From Intestinibacter sp. (GTDB lineage: Bacteria; Bacillota; Clostridia; Peptostreptococcales; Peptostreptococcaceae), in the NCBI RefSeq assembly GCF_022780145.1, contig NZ_JALEXO010000191.1:1-11959 (forward strand): 11,959 nucleotides of DNA. The letters run 5' to 3'. Shown piece after piece: positions 6,001-11,959 of the stretch; positions within the stretch are counted from its first letter, which is position 1, and each line of letters starts with the position of its first letter. The position numbers were made by a program, and so were the translations under genes. The notes under the pieces are model-generated. The model was given only the letters and a program-made list of their open reading frames with translations, did no database searches and was not told the origin of the DNA.

Positions 6001-6274
6001 CTTTTGCCATGTCTCCTTCAGAATTATTATCTAAGGAAATCTCATCTGTCATTCCTAATTCAGCTAATGAAAGATTAATTTTACCCATTTCTTTATAACC
6101 CTTTATCATAGTTTCTTTTAAACTTATTTTTTTCTTTTGAGTTATATAAAATTGAAATGCAGCATTTGCAAAATCTTCTCTATTACTATTTTCCATTTGA
6201 ATAATTTTATCTACTTCAGATAAAATTCCCTCTGGCAAAGTAAATACAATTTTTTCTTTGTTCTTATTGTTCAC
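5993..6274 (-). CDS. ndoAI: EndoAI antitoxin (ribbon-helix-helix, CopG/MazE-like)
   Basis: Antitoxin partner of EndoA, 93 residues from a GTG start at 6274, the same length as B. subtilis EndoAI (YdcD). The N-terminal part KEKIVFTLPEGILSEVDKII is the beta strand and first helix of a ribbon-helix-helix DNA-binding fold, so it probably dimerises. The segment YKEMGKINLSLAELG near the C-terminus is the conserved toxin-binding part. A longer frame runs to 6352, but the TAGGAGG site at 6282-6288, seven bases before GTG 6274, decides the start. It ends TAA inside the toxin start. No clear promoter is visible upstream. In Firmicutes this pair is usually chromosomal and stable rather than a mobile addiction module. 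Confidence 0.93.
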   Translation of the reverse strand: MNNKNKEKIVFTLPEGILSEVDKIIQMENSNREDFANAAFQFYITQKKKISLKETMIKGYKEMGKINLSLAELGMTDEISLDNNSEGDMAKVE

Positions 6275-6531
6275 AAAACCGCCTCCTAAGAATACTATCT
6301 CTTCTAATTTTAACAAATAGATACACGAATGTAAAATTGCATTTCTTACCATTTAACACATGTCAATATACAATCTAGTTAATAGTATTCTTTTCATTAT
6401 TTTTATTTACACTACCCTTCTCTATATGTTATAAAATAAATTGTTTTAATCTGGTTATTAGCTTAATTATATCGATGAGATTATCGTAAAACTTTTAGAA
6501 GCTGTGTTATCTAGATTATTTTTATAAATAT
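6275..6531 (-). other. 257-bp gene-free gap where alr is usually found
   Basis: In B. subtilis the order is acpS-ydcC-alrA-ndoAI-ndoA. Here the lipoprotein (ydcC-like) gene is followed by this short AT-rich gap and then ndoAI. All frames on the minus strand are broken by stops, and I find no recognisable alanine racemase remnant. No clear promoter pair or terminator is visible either: a TTGACA at 6361-6366 has no matching -10, and TATAAC/TATATT boxes nearby have no -35. Confidence 0.6.
6282..6288 (-). promoter_or_regulatory. Ribosome binding site fixing the EndoAI GTG start
   Basis: TAGGAGG on the minus strand, seven bases before GTG 6274. It rules out the longer frame beginning at 6352, whose extra residues do not resemble the family. 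Confidence 0.8.
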
Positions 6532-7128
6532 TTAATTTTTACTCTCAAAATTGGTGTACTCTACAATAAATTTTTTCTCGCCTTCATTATCTAGTATTTC
6601 CATTTTTACAGGATTTTTAGTCTTTTTATCTATATACAATATTTGCTTACTAAAATAAATATTCTCTGGTACATCTATTTCTAAGGCTAATTGATCATCA
6701 TTGTAAAAGTTCATTCTGACAGATTCTTTTCGTGAGTAATCTTGTATAAAATCTCCTACAAATAGATATAATTTATTATTACCTACTTTAGGTAGTTCTA
6801 TAACATCTCCTAATTTTTGATTTTTAATTACAATTTTATTATCATAGTACTCCATAGTTTTTCCTTTTAGATTTTCTGGTTCGATTATTTCCAGCTTGTA
6901 ATACGACGGTTTTTTATAGGTGTGATTTATTATGTATTTGCTTTGACTTTTGTTGTTTATGACAGTTATATTAGCTGTGCATGTGTACGATGTCATATAG
7001 TTTATTTTCTTTTGAAAATCAGAATATACTTCTTCTTTAGTTTGTTGTTTTACTTTGCTACATCCTATTAAAGATACTATCATACACATACATAAGATAA
7101 ATAATCCTATTGTTTTTTTCTTAAACAT
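6532..7128 (-). CDS. Lipoprotein, LolA/YdcC-like outer-surface protein
   Basis: A 198-residue lipoprotein anchored to the outer face of the membrane. It has a basic N-terminus MFKKK, a hydrophobic core and the lipobox LIGC, so Cys23 would be lipid-modified after signal peptidase II cleavage. The mature part carries features of the LolA/RseB/YdcC superfamily: YTCTANITVINN strands, YKKPSYYKLEI, GKTMEYYDNKIVI, and a C-terminal DKKTKNPVKMEILDNEG strand pair. The fold often binds lipids or senses envelope state; B. subtilis YdcC has been linked to sporulation, but a role here is inferred only from position between acpS and ndoAI. ATG 7128 is chosen over a GTG at 7137 because GGGGAG (7137-7142) is eight bases from the ATG and overlaps the GTG. 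Confidence 0.88.
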   Translation of the reverse strand: MFKKKTIGLFILCMCMIVSLIGCSKVKQQTKEEVYSDFQKKINYMTSYTCTANITVINNKSQSKYIINHTYKKPSYYKLEIIEPENLKGKTMEYYDNKIVIKNQKLGDVIELPKVGNNKLYLFVGDFIQDYSRKESVRMNFYNDDQLALEIDVPENIYFSKQILYIDKKTKNPVKMEILDNEGEKKFIVEYTNFESKN

Positions 7129-7212
7129 ATGTACCACTCCCCTTCTTTTATATTAATATTCAGGTCAGTGGTAAATTATTATTTTTATCAGTCATTTATT
7201 CAATTATATTTT

Positions 7213-7593
7213 TTAATCTTCAGTAATTATTAGAGAATTAGCTACTGCGTAATTCTCGCTGTGAGATATACTAACTTTTATCTCTTTAACACTATATTTT
7301 ATGCAAATTTCTTTTAAATTATTATATGTATTTACAATGGGTTTTCCTAAATGATCTCTTAAAACTTCTATATCCTTTAAATTAAAACCCCTTATTCCTG
7401 TGCCAATTGCTTTGCTTATAGCCTCCTTAGCAGCGAAATTTCCAGCTATACTTTCACTTCTAAAGTTATTTTCCTTAAAATATTCTATTTCCTTCTCAGT
7501 AAAATTTCTTTCTAAAAATCTAGGAGTTCTTTTTAAAACCTTTTCTATCCTATCTATTTCTATAATATCTATACCTATTCCAAGTATATTCAT
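7213..7593 (-). CDS. acpS: Holo-[acyl-carrier-protein] synthase
   Basis: Transfers 4'-phosphopantetheine from coenzyme A to a serine of acyl carrier protein, making it active for fatty acid synthesis (EC 2.7.8.7). The 126-residue length is typical. The N-terminal GIGIDIIEIDRI motif holds the magnesium ligand Asp9, and the second motif GNFAAKEAISKAIGTGIRG holds Glu57. The C-terminal VSISHSENYAVA matches the family SLSH element with His111. AAGGAGA lies eight bases before the ATG. The gene sits about 107 bases after the ATP synthase operon, behind a hairpin, and precedes the lipoprotein gene by 84 bases. No strong promoter was found between, so read-through from the atp operon may supply some of its transcript. 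Confidence 0.96.
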   Translation of the reverse strand: MNILGIGIDIIEIDRIEKVLKRTPRFLERNFTEKEIEYFKENNFRSESIAGNFAAKEAISKAIGTGIRGFNLKDIEVLRDHLGKPIVNTYNNLKEICIKYSVKEIKVSISHSENYAVANSLIITED

Positions 7594-7636
7594 AATTAAT
7601 TCTCCTTAAATAAAAAATTAATCCCTATCAAAATTT

Positions 7637-7683
7637 TAAAAGGAGTTATCTTTTTAGCATTCAAACTATTTTCGATAACTCCT
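7637..7683 (-). terminator. Terminator-like hairpin at the end of the atp operon
   Basis: On the minus strand AGGAGTTATC (7674-7683) pairs perfectly with GATAACTCCT (7641-7650), a 10-bp stem, followed by TTTTAAAATTTT. The loop is long (23 bases) and the first T-run is short, so termination may be partial. It begins 17 bases after the atpC stop. Confidence 0.7.
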
Positions 7684-7700
7684 CATATATTCATTATATC

Positions 7701-7985
7701 CTATAATGTTTCTTTTTTAACCTCATCATCCCATGAAGCTGCTTCTGTTAATATAGTTGTTTTTTCTTTATTAACAGTGATAAATCCGCCAGAAATTTTA
7801 CCTTCTCTGAATTTACCATCTTTTTTTACTCTTAGTTGTCCTTCAACTAAGCCTGCTACAAATGGTATATGGTCCTTCAAAATAGCTCTATCACCTTTTG
7901 TAGTTCTCATTATTACCATTTCAACTTCATCATTATAAAAGACTTTTTCAGGAGTTACTATCTCTAATGCAAATTGGCTTGCCAT
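7701..7985 (-). CDS. atpC: ATP synthase F1 subunit epsilon (short form)
   Basis: The epsilon subunit sits at the foot of the central stalk with gamma and the c-ring. This protein has 94 residues, against about 130-140 in most bacteria. The N-terminal beta-sandwich appears complete: FALEIVTPEKVFYNDEVEMV, the RAILKDHIPFVAGL loop, then GFITVNKEKTTILTEAA. After a short WDDEVKKETL tail the frame ends at TAG; the usual C-terminal pair of helices (with its ERA.ERL-like pattern) that can lock rotation and bind ATP is missing. The other frames of the 17 bases before the hairpin show no helix remnant, so this looks like a true end rather than a frameshift. Its AAGGAGTG ribosome binding site lies in the last codons of atpD, three bases upstream across the gap. 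Confidence 0.93.
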   Translation of the reverse strand: MASQFALEIVTPEKVFYNDEVEMVIMRTTKGDRAILKDHIPFVAGLVEGQLRVKKDGKFREGKISGGFITVNKEKTTILTEAASWDDEVKKETL

Positions 7986-7988
7986 AGA

Positions 7989-9380
7989 CTAACACTCCTT
8001 CGCTTTCTCTACTGCTTCATCTATAGTTCCAACGAATAAGAATGCAGATTCTGGTAAATCATCATGTTTACCTTCTAGTATTTCTTTGAATCCTCTTATA
8101 GTTTCTTTTATTGGAACGTATTTACCTGGGAAGCCAGTAAATTGTTCTGCAACTGTAAATGATTGAGATAAGAATCTTTGTATTTTTCTAGCACGAGCAA
8201 CTATTAACTTATCTTCATCACTAAGTTCATCCATACCAAGTATAGCGATTATATCTTGTAATTCTTTATATCTTTGAAGTATAGATTGTACTCCTCTGGC
8301 AACTTGATAATGTTCTTCTCCAACTATATTAGGGTCAAGTATTCTAGAAGTTGATTCAAGTGGATCAACTGCTGGATATATACCTAATGAAGATATAGAT
8401 CTTGAAAGAACTGTTTTTGCGTCTAAGTGAGTAAATGTTGTAGCTGGCGCTGGGTCAGTTAAGTCATCGGCAGGTACATATACTGCTTGAACTGATGTTA
8501 TTGACCCTTGTTTAGTTGATGTTATTCTTTCTTGTAATGCACCCATTTCTGTTGCAAGTGTTGGTTGGTAACCAACGGCAGAAGGCATACGTCCTAAAAG
8601 CGCAGAAACTTCTGAACCTGCTTGAGTGAAACGGAATATATTATCTATGAATAGTAAAACATCTTGGTGTTCTTGATCTCTGAAGTATTCAGCCATTGTA
8701 AGACCACTTAATGCAACTCTCATTCTTGCTCCAGGTGGTTCATTCATTTGTCCGAATACTAGAGCTGTTTTATTTAAAACTCCAGATTCTTTCATTTCGA
8801 AGTATAAGTCATTACCTTCTCTTGTTCTTTCTCCAACACCAGAGAATACTGATATACCACCATGTTGTTTAGCTATATTATTTATAAGCTCTTGTATAAG
8901 AACTGTTTTTCCAACTCCGGCACCACCGAATAGACCGATTTTACCACCTTTTAGGTATGGAGTTAATAGGTCAACTACCTTTATACCAGTTTCAAGCATT
9001 TCAGCATTATCTGCTATTTCGTTGAATTCTGGAGCTGGTTTATGTATTGGTTCTCTAGGAGCGTCTTTTGGTGCTTCAAATCCATCAACTGGTTCACCAA
9101 GAACGTTGAATATTCTTCCTAGAGTTTTATTACCAACTGGTACAGCTATTGGTTTACCTGTATCTACAGCTTCCATACCTCTAACTAATCCGTCAGTCGC
9201 ACTCATTGCTATACATCTAACTGTATCGTCACCTATATGTTGTGCAACTTCGGCAACTATTTCTTTATCTCCTAACTTTATAACTAACGCGTTTAATAAA
9301 TTAGGTAGGCTTTGTTCATTATCAAATTTAACATCTAGTACAACCCCTACGATTTGTACTATTTTACCTACGTTGGCCAT
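7989..9380 (-). CDS. atpD: ATP synthase F1 subunit beta
   Basis: The catalytic subunit of the F1 head, where ATP is made from ADP and phosphate (EC 7.1.2.2). At 463 residues it has normal length. The N-terminal beta-barrel ends near residue 80. The nucleotide domain carries Walker A GGAGVGKT (152-159), the catalytic Glu184 in GERTREGN, Walker B ending in Asp246 (LLFIDNIFRF), and the family signature PAVDPLESTS (336-345). DELSDED (384-390) is the conserved lever that touches gamma. The ATG at 9380 has AAGGAGGT about seven to nine bases upstream. It lies between atpG (12-base gap) and atpC (3-base gap) in the usual operon order. Confidence 0.99.
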   Translation of the reverse strand: MANVGKIVQIVGVVLDVKFDNEQSLPNLLNALVIKLGDKEIVAEVAQHIGDDTVRCIAMSATDGLVRGMEAVDTGKPIAVPVGNKTLGRIFNVLGEPVDGFEAPKDAPREPIHKPAPEFNEIADNAEMLETGIKVVDLLTPYLKGGKIGLFGGAGVGKTVLIQELINNIAKQHGGISVFSGVGERTREGNDLYFEMKESGVLNKTALVFGQMNEPPGARMRVALSGLTMAEYFRDQEHQDVLLFIDNIFRFTQAGSEVSALLGRMPSAVGYQPTLATEMGALQERITSTKQGSITSVQAVYVPADDLTDPAPATTFTHLDAKTVLSRSISSLGIYPAVDPLESTSRILDPNIVGEEHYQVARGVQSILQRYKELQDIIAILGMDELSDEDKLIVARARKIQRFLSQSFTVAEQFTGFPGKYVPIKETIRGFKEILEGKHDDLPESAFLFVGTIDEAVEKAKEC

Positions 9381-9392
9381 TTCCTAACCTCC

Positions 9393-10259
9393 TTATTTTA
9401 GAGCTTCAACTCCACCAACAATTTCTGTTATTTCTTGAGTTATTGAAGATTGTCTAGCTCTGTTGTAACTTAATTCTAGAGTAGAAAGCATTTCGTCTGC
9501 ATTATCACTTGCAGATTTCATCGCATTTCTTCTTGCTGATTGTTCTGATGCAAAAGATTCTATCACACCGTCATATATAATTCCTGATACGTACTTAGGT
9601 ATTATATAACTTAGGACAGCCTCTGGTGATGGTAAATATTGAACTCTAGCTTTTCTTCCTTCTTCTTTTGGTTTTACCTCAGTCTCATCTTTTTCAAAAA
9701 CTAATGGTAAAATCTTTTTTAATTGAGGACGTTGTACTAGAGGTGATACAAATTCTGTATAAGAAATGTATACTTCATCTACTTCACCTTTTTTATATAA
9801 ATCCATTGCAGTATTTGCAATTTCTAATGTTTTTTCATAATCACAATTTTCTACATTATCTTGAGATATTAATAAATCGTAACCTCTCTTTGAAAAGAAC
9901 TCTACAGATTTCTTTCCTAATGCTATAACTTTTTCTTGTTTTCCATCCATATGAGCAGTTGTAAGCTTGAATATATTTGAGTTATATCCACCAGCTAAAC
10001 CTCTATCACCAGCTATTACAATGTAACATCTGTTTTTTACTTCTCTTGGTTTTAAAAATACATCTCTAACACCTCTTGTATTAGTAGCTATATCTTTAAC
10101 TGTTTCATAAAGTGTATTAAAATATGGTTTACTAGCTAAAGCTCTATCCTTAGCTTTTCTCATTTTAGATGAAGCGACTAATTCCATAGCTTTTGTAATT
10201 TGTTGAGTACTTTGAACACTGTGTATACGATTTTTGATTTCTTTAATTCCAGCTCCCAA
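9393..10259 (-). CDS. atpG: ATP synthase F1 subunit gamma
   Basis: The rotor shaft inside the alpha/beta hexamer, coupling rotation of the membrane c-ring to catalysis. The 288-residue length is normal. The N-terminal helix GIKEIKNRIHSVQSTQQITK with the following AMELVASSKMRKAK is diagnostic, as is the C-terminal ITQEITEIVGGVEAL; the two would pair as the long coiled coil. Between them is the Rossmann-like domain with IVIAGDRGLAGGYNSN at about 80-95. Translation starts at TTG (10259): AAGGAGGTG (10266-10274) is correctly placed, an in-frame TAA lies just upstream, and the encoded MGAGIKEIKNRI aligns with other gamma subunits. It is separated by 30 bases from atpA. Confidence 0.98.
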   Translation of the reverse strand: MGAGIKEIKNRIHSVQSTQQITKAMELVASSKMRKAKDRALASKPYFNTLYETVKDIATNTRGVRDVFLKPREVKNRCYIVIAGDRGLAGGYNSNIFKLTTAHMDGKQEKVIALGKKSVEFFSKRGYDLLISQDNVENCDYEKTLEIANTAMDLYKKGEVDEVYISYTEFVSPLVQRPQLKKILPLVFEKDETEVKPKEEGRKARVQYLPSPEAVLSYIIPKYVSGIIYDGVIESFASEQSARRNAMKSASDNADEMLSTLELSYNRARQSSITQEITEIVGGVEALK

Positions 10260-10265
10260 TTAGTT

Positions 10266-10274
10266 CACCTCCTT
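10266..10274 (-). promoter_or_regulatory. Ribosome binding site fixing the atpG TTG start
   Basis: AAGGAGGTG on the minus strand with GGAGG eight bases before TTG 10259. The strong site probably compensates for the weak start codon. Confidence 0.8.
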
Positions 10275-10289
10275 TTTTAAAAAGGACCC

Positions 10290-11789
10290 TTATTCAACAA
10301 CAAATGTCTTTTTAAATTCATTTATTGCTGTACTTAAATCAGTTGTGAAATCCTTATTTGCCATTATTTTTTCACTTAACTCAGGATAATTTGTATCTAC
10401 AAATTTAAATAATTCAGATTCAAATTTAGATAATGCATCAACTGGTATATCATCTACAAATCCATTTGTAACAGCAAATATTATCATAACTTGGTCTGTA
10501 ACTTTAAGAGGTGAATTTTCGCCTTGTTTTAAAACTTCAACGATTCTTTCCCCTTGATCAAGTCTTCTCTTTGTATCTGCGTCTAAGTCAGATCCGAATT
10601 GAGAGAATGATGCAAGTTCTCTATATTGAGAGTAAGAAAGTTTTAATGTACCAGCAACTTTTTTCATTGATTTAATTTGTGCATCCCCACCAACCCTTGA
10701 TACAGATATACCAGGGTCAACTGCTGGTCTTACACCTGAATAGAATAATTCTGGTTGTAAGTAAATTTGTCCATCAGTGATTGATATAACGTTTGTTGGT
10801 ATGTATGCAGAAACGTCACCTGCTTGTGTTTCTATTATTGGTAAAGCAGTCATTGATCCTCCGCCTAATTCGTCAGATAATTTAGCTGCTCTTTCTAGTA
10901 ATCTTGAATGTAGATAGAAAACATCCCCTGGATATGCTTCACGTCCTGGTGGTCTTCTAAGTAGTAATGACATTTCTCTGTAAGCAACTGCTTGTTTACT
11001 TAAGTCATCATATATTATAAGAACGTGTTTTCCATTGTACATAAATTCTTCACCCATAGCAGCTCCTGCATATGGTGCTAAGTATTGAAGTGGTGCAGAT
11101 TCTGAAGCTGTTGCAGAAACAACTATAGTGTAATCCATTGCTCCACCTTTTTCTAGTTTATTAACTAATTGTGCTACTGTTGAACGTTTTTGTCCTATAG
11201 CAACATATATACATATAACATCTTGACCTTTTTGGTTTAAGATTGTATCTAGAGCTATAGTAGTTTTACCAGTTTGTCTATCGCCTATTATAAGTTCCCT
11301 TTGACCTCTACCTATTGGTATCATTGAGTCTATAGCTTTTATACCTGTTTGTAATGGTTCGTAAACTGATCTTCTTGCCATTATACCAGGAGCTCTATTT
11401 TCAACTGGTCTAGTTTTAGTTGTAGCTATTGGTCCTTTACCATCTATAGGTAAACCAAGTGGACTTACAACTCTACCTATCATAGCTTCACCAACTGGAA
11501 CTTCAACTATTCTTCCAGTTCTCTTTACTATATCTCCTTCTTTGATTCCACTGTCATCACCGAATATAACGGCACCGACAACGTCTTCTTCTAAGTTAAG
11601 AGCCATCCCAAATACTTCTCCTGGGAATTCAAGTAATTCACTTGACATAGCATTTTCTAGTCCATAAACTGTAGCTATACCATCCCCAACTTTTAGGACG
11701 CTTCCTGTATCTGTTAATTCTATTTTATTATCATAGTTCTTTATTTGTTGTTTAATTATAGAACTGATTTCTTCAGGTCTTAAGTTCAT
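10290..11789 (-). CDS. atpA: ATP synthase F1 subunit alpha
   Basis: The non-catalytic nucleotide-binding subunit that alternates with beta in the F1 hexamer and completes the catalytic sites. It has 499 residues, close to the usual 500-510. The N-terminal RPEEISSIIKQQI helix, which contacts delta, is followed by the barrel domain. Walker A is GDRQTGKT (169-176), preceded by MIPIGRGQRELIIG. Arg365 in SVSRVGG is the expected arginine finger reaching into the beta site, next to the PAVDPGISVS signature (355-364). The ATG at 11789 is preceded by TAGGAGGGCGG, whose TAG is the atpH stop codon. Gene order atpH-A-G-D-C is the standard F-type operon. Confidence 0.99.
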   Translation of the reverse strand: MNLRPEEISSIIKQQIKNYDNKIELTDTGSVLKVGDGIATVYGLENAMSSELLEFPGEVFGMALNLEEDVVGAVIFGDDSGIKEGDIVKRTGRIVEVPVGEAMIGRVVSPLGLPIDGKGPIATTKTRPVENRAPGIMARRSVYEPLQTGIKAIDSMIPIGRGQRELIIGDRQTGKTTIALDTILNQKGQDVICIYVAIGQKRSTVAQLVNKLEKGGAMDYTIVVSATASESAPLQYLAPYAGAAMGEEFMYNGKHVLIIYDDLSKQAVAYREMSLLLRRPPGREAYPGDVFYLHSRLLERAAKLSDELGGGSMTALPIIETQAGDVSAYIPTNVISITDGQIYLQPELFYSGVRPAVDPGISVSRVGGDAQIKSMKKVAGTLKLSYSQYRELASFSQFGSDLDADTKRRLDQGERIVEVLKQGENSPLKVTDQVMIIFAVTNGFVDDIPVDALSKFESELFKFVDTNYPELSEKIMANKDFTTDLSTAINEFKKTFVVE

Positions 11790-11804
11790 GGGTTCACCGC
11801 CCTC

Positions 11805-11959
11805 CTAAGAAATTACTTGAGAAAGTTGGTCTTTTATATTATCTAAACGAGTTTTTACAGATCCATCAATTTGAATATTCCCTAATCTTACTAAAACTCC
11901 ACCTAATATACTTTTGTCAACTTTATTCTCTAAAGTAATATTTTTATTATATTTTTTTG
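11805..11959 (-). CDS. atpH: ATP synthase F1 subunit delta, C-terminal end (partial)
   Basis: The last 50 residues of the delta subunit, the peripheral stalk cap that ties the b subunits to the top of F1. It is cut by the right edge of the window, so its start is not seen. The segment NKVDKSILGGVLVRLGNIQI followed by DGSVKTRLDNIKDQL matches the conserved C-terminal motif of delta/OSCP proteins (D..L.GG...R.G....DGS...RL..L...L). The TAG stop at 11805-11807 overlaps the atpA ribosome binding site, and atpA starts 15 bases downstream. No ORF longer than this lies in the region. Confidence 0.95.
   Translation of the reverse strand, partial: KKYNKNITLENKVDKSILGGVLVRLGNIQIDGSVKTRLDNIKDQLSQVIS

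Noticed and set aside
5635..6274. EndoAI/EndoA as a mobile toxin-antitoxin or defence module
   Set aside because: It lies in its conserved chromosomal place near acpS, is very similar to the Bacillus core pair, and has no transposase, integrase, attachment site or change in base composition nearby.
9022..9387. 121-aa frame antisense to atpD
   Set aside because: Shadow of the highly conserved beta subunit gene; no start signal and no family resemblance.

Overview
The window looks like a housekeeping stretch from a low-GC Gram-positive anaerobe, most likely the Peptostreptococcaceae (Clostridioides difficile / Romboutsia / Paraclostridium group). The reasons are the 5' end of a clostridial cluster XI-type 16S rRNA at the left edge, very AT-rich spacers, strong GGAGG ribosome binding sites, split two-gene transketolase and a complete F-type ATPase operon end. 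The genus call is an inference from memory of these families; no search was run.

Layout, left to right. The 5' end of a 16S gene runs leftwards off the window edge (1-143), preceded by a leader with hairpins and a boxA-like element and by two tandem sigma-A promoters (333-361 and 427-455). Divergent from it is a small acidic protein of unknown function (559-750, +). It converges on a 39-residue unknown protein (839-958, -), with a shared terminator hairpin between them. Next come a membrane-anchored S41 PDZ peptidase (1178-2311, -), divergent from 5-formyltetrahydrofolate cyclo-ligase (2482-3051, +), and a membrane-anchored protein with a PrcB-like C-terminal part (3127-3567, -). The remainder is all on the minus strand: a two-subunit transketolase with its own promoter and terminator; the EndoAI/EndoA (MazEF-type) antitoxin-toxin pair; a LolA/YdcC-like lipoprotein; holo-ACP synthase; and the atpC, atpD, atpG, atpA and partial atpH end of the F1Fo ATP synthase operon. 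Transcription runs from right to left, co-directional with the rRNA operon.

The genes are basic metabolism and maintenance: ATP synthesis, activation of acyl carrier protein, the non-oxidative pentose phosphate pathway, folate one-carbon repair, regulated mRNA cleavage and envelope proteolysis. I see no phage, IS, CRISPR or defence island and no convincing new multi-gene system. The points most worth a second look are an ATP synthase epsilon subunit that appears to lack its C-terminal inhibitory helices, the absence of alanine racemase from the classic acpS-ydcC-alr-ndoAI-ndoA order, two gene pairs joined by the same eight-base overlap pattern, and two small unrecognised proteins next to the rRNA promoter.
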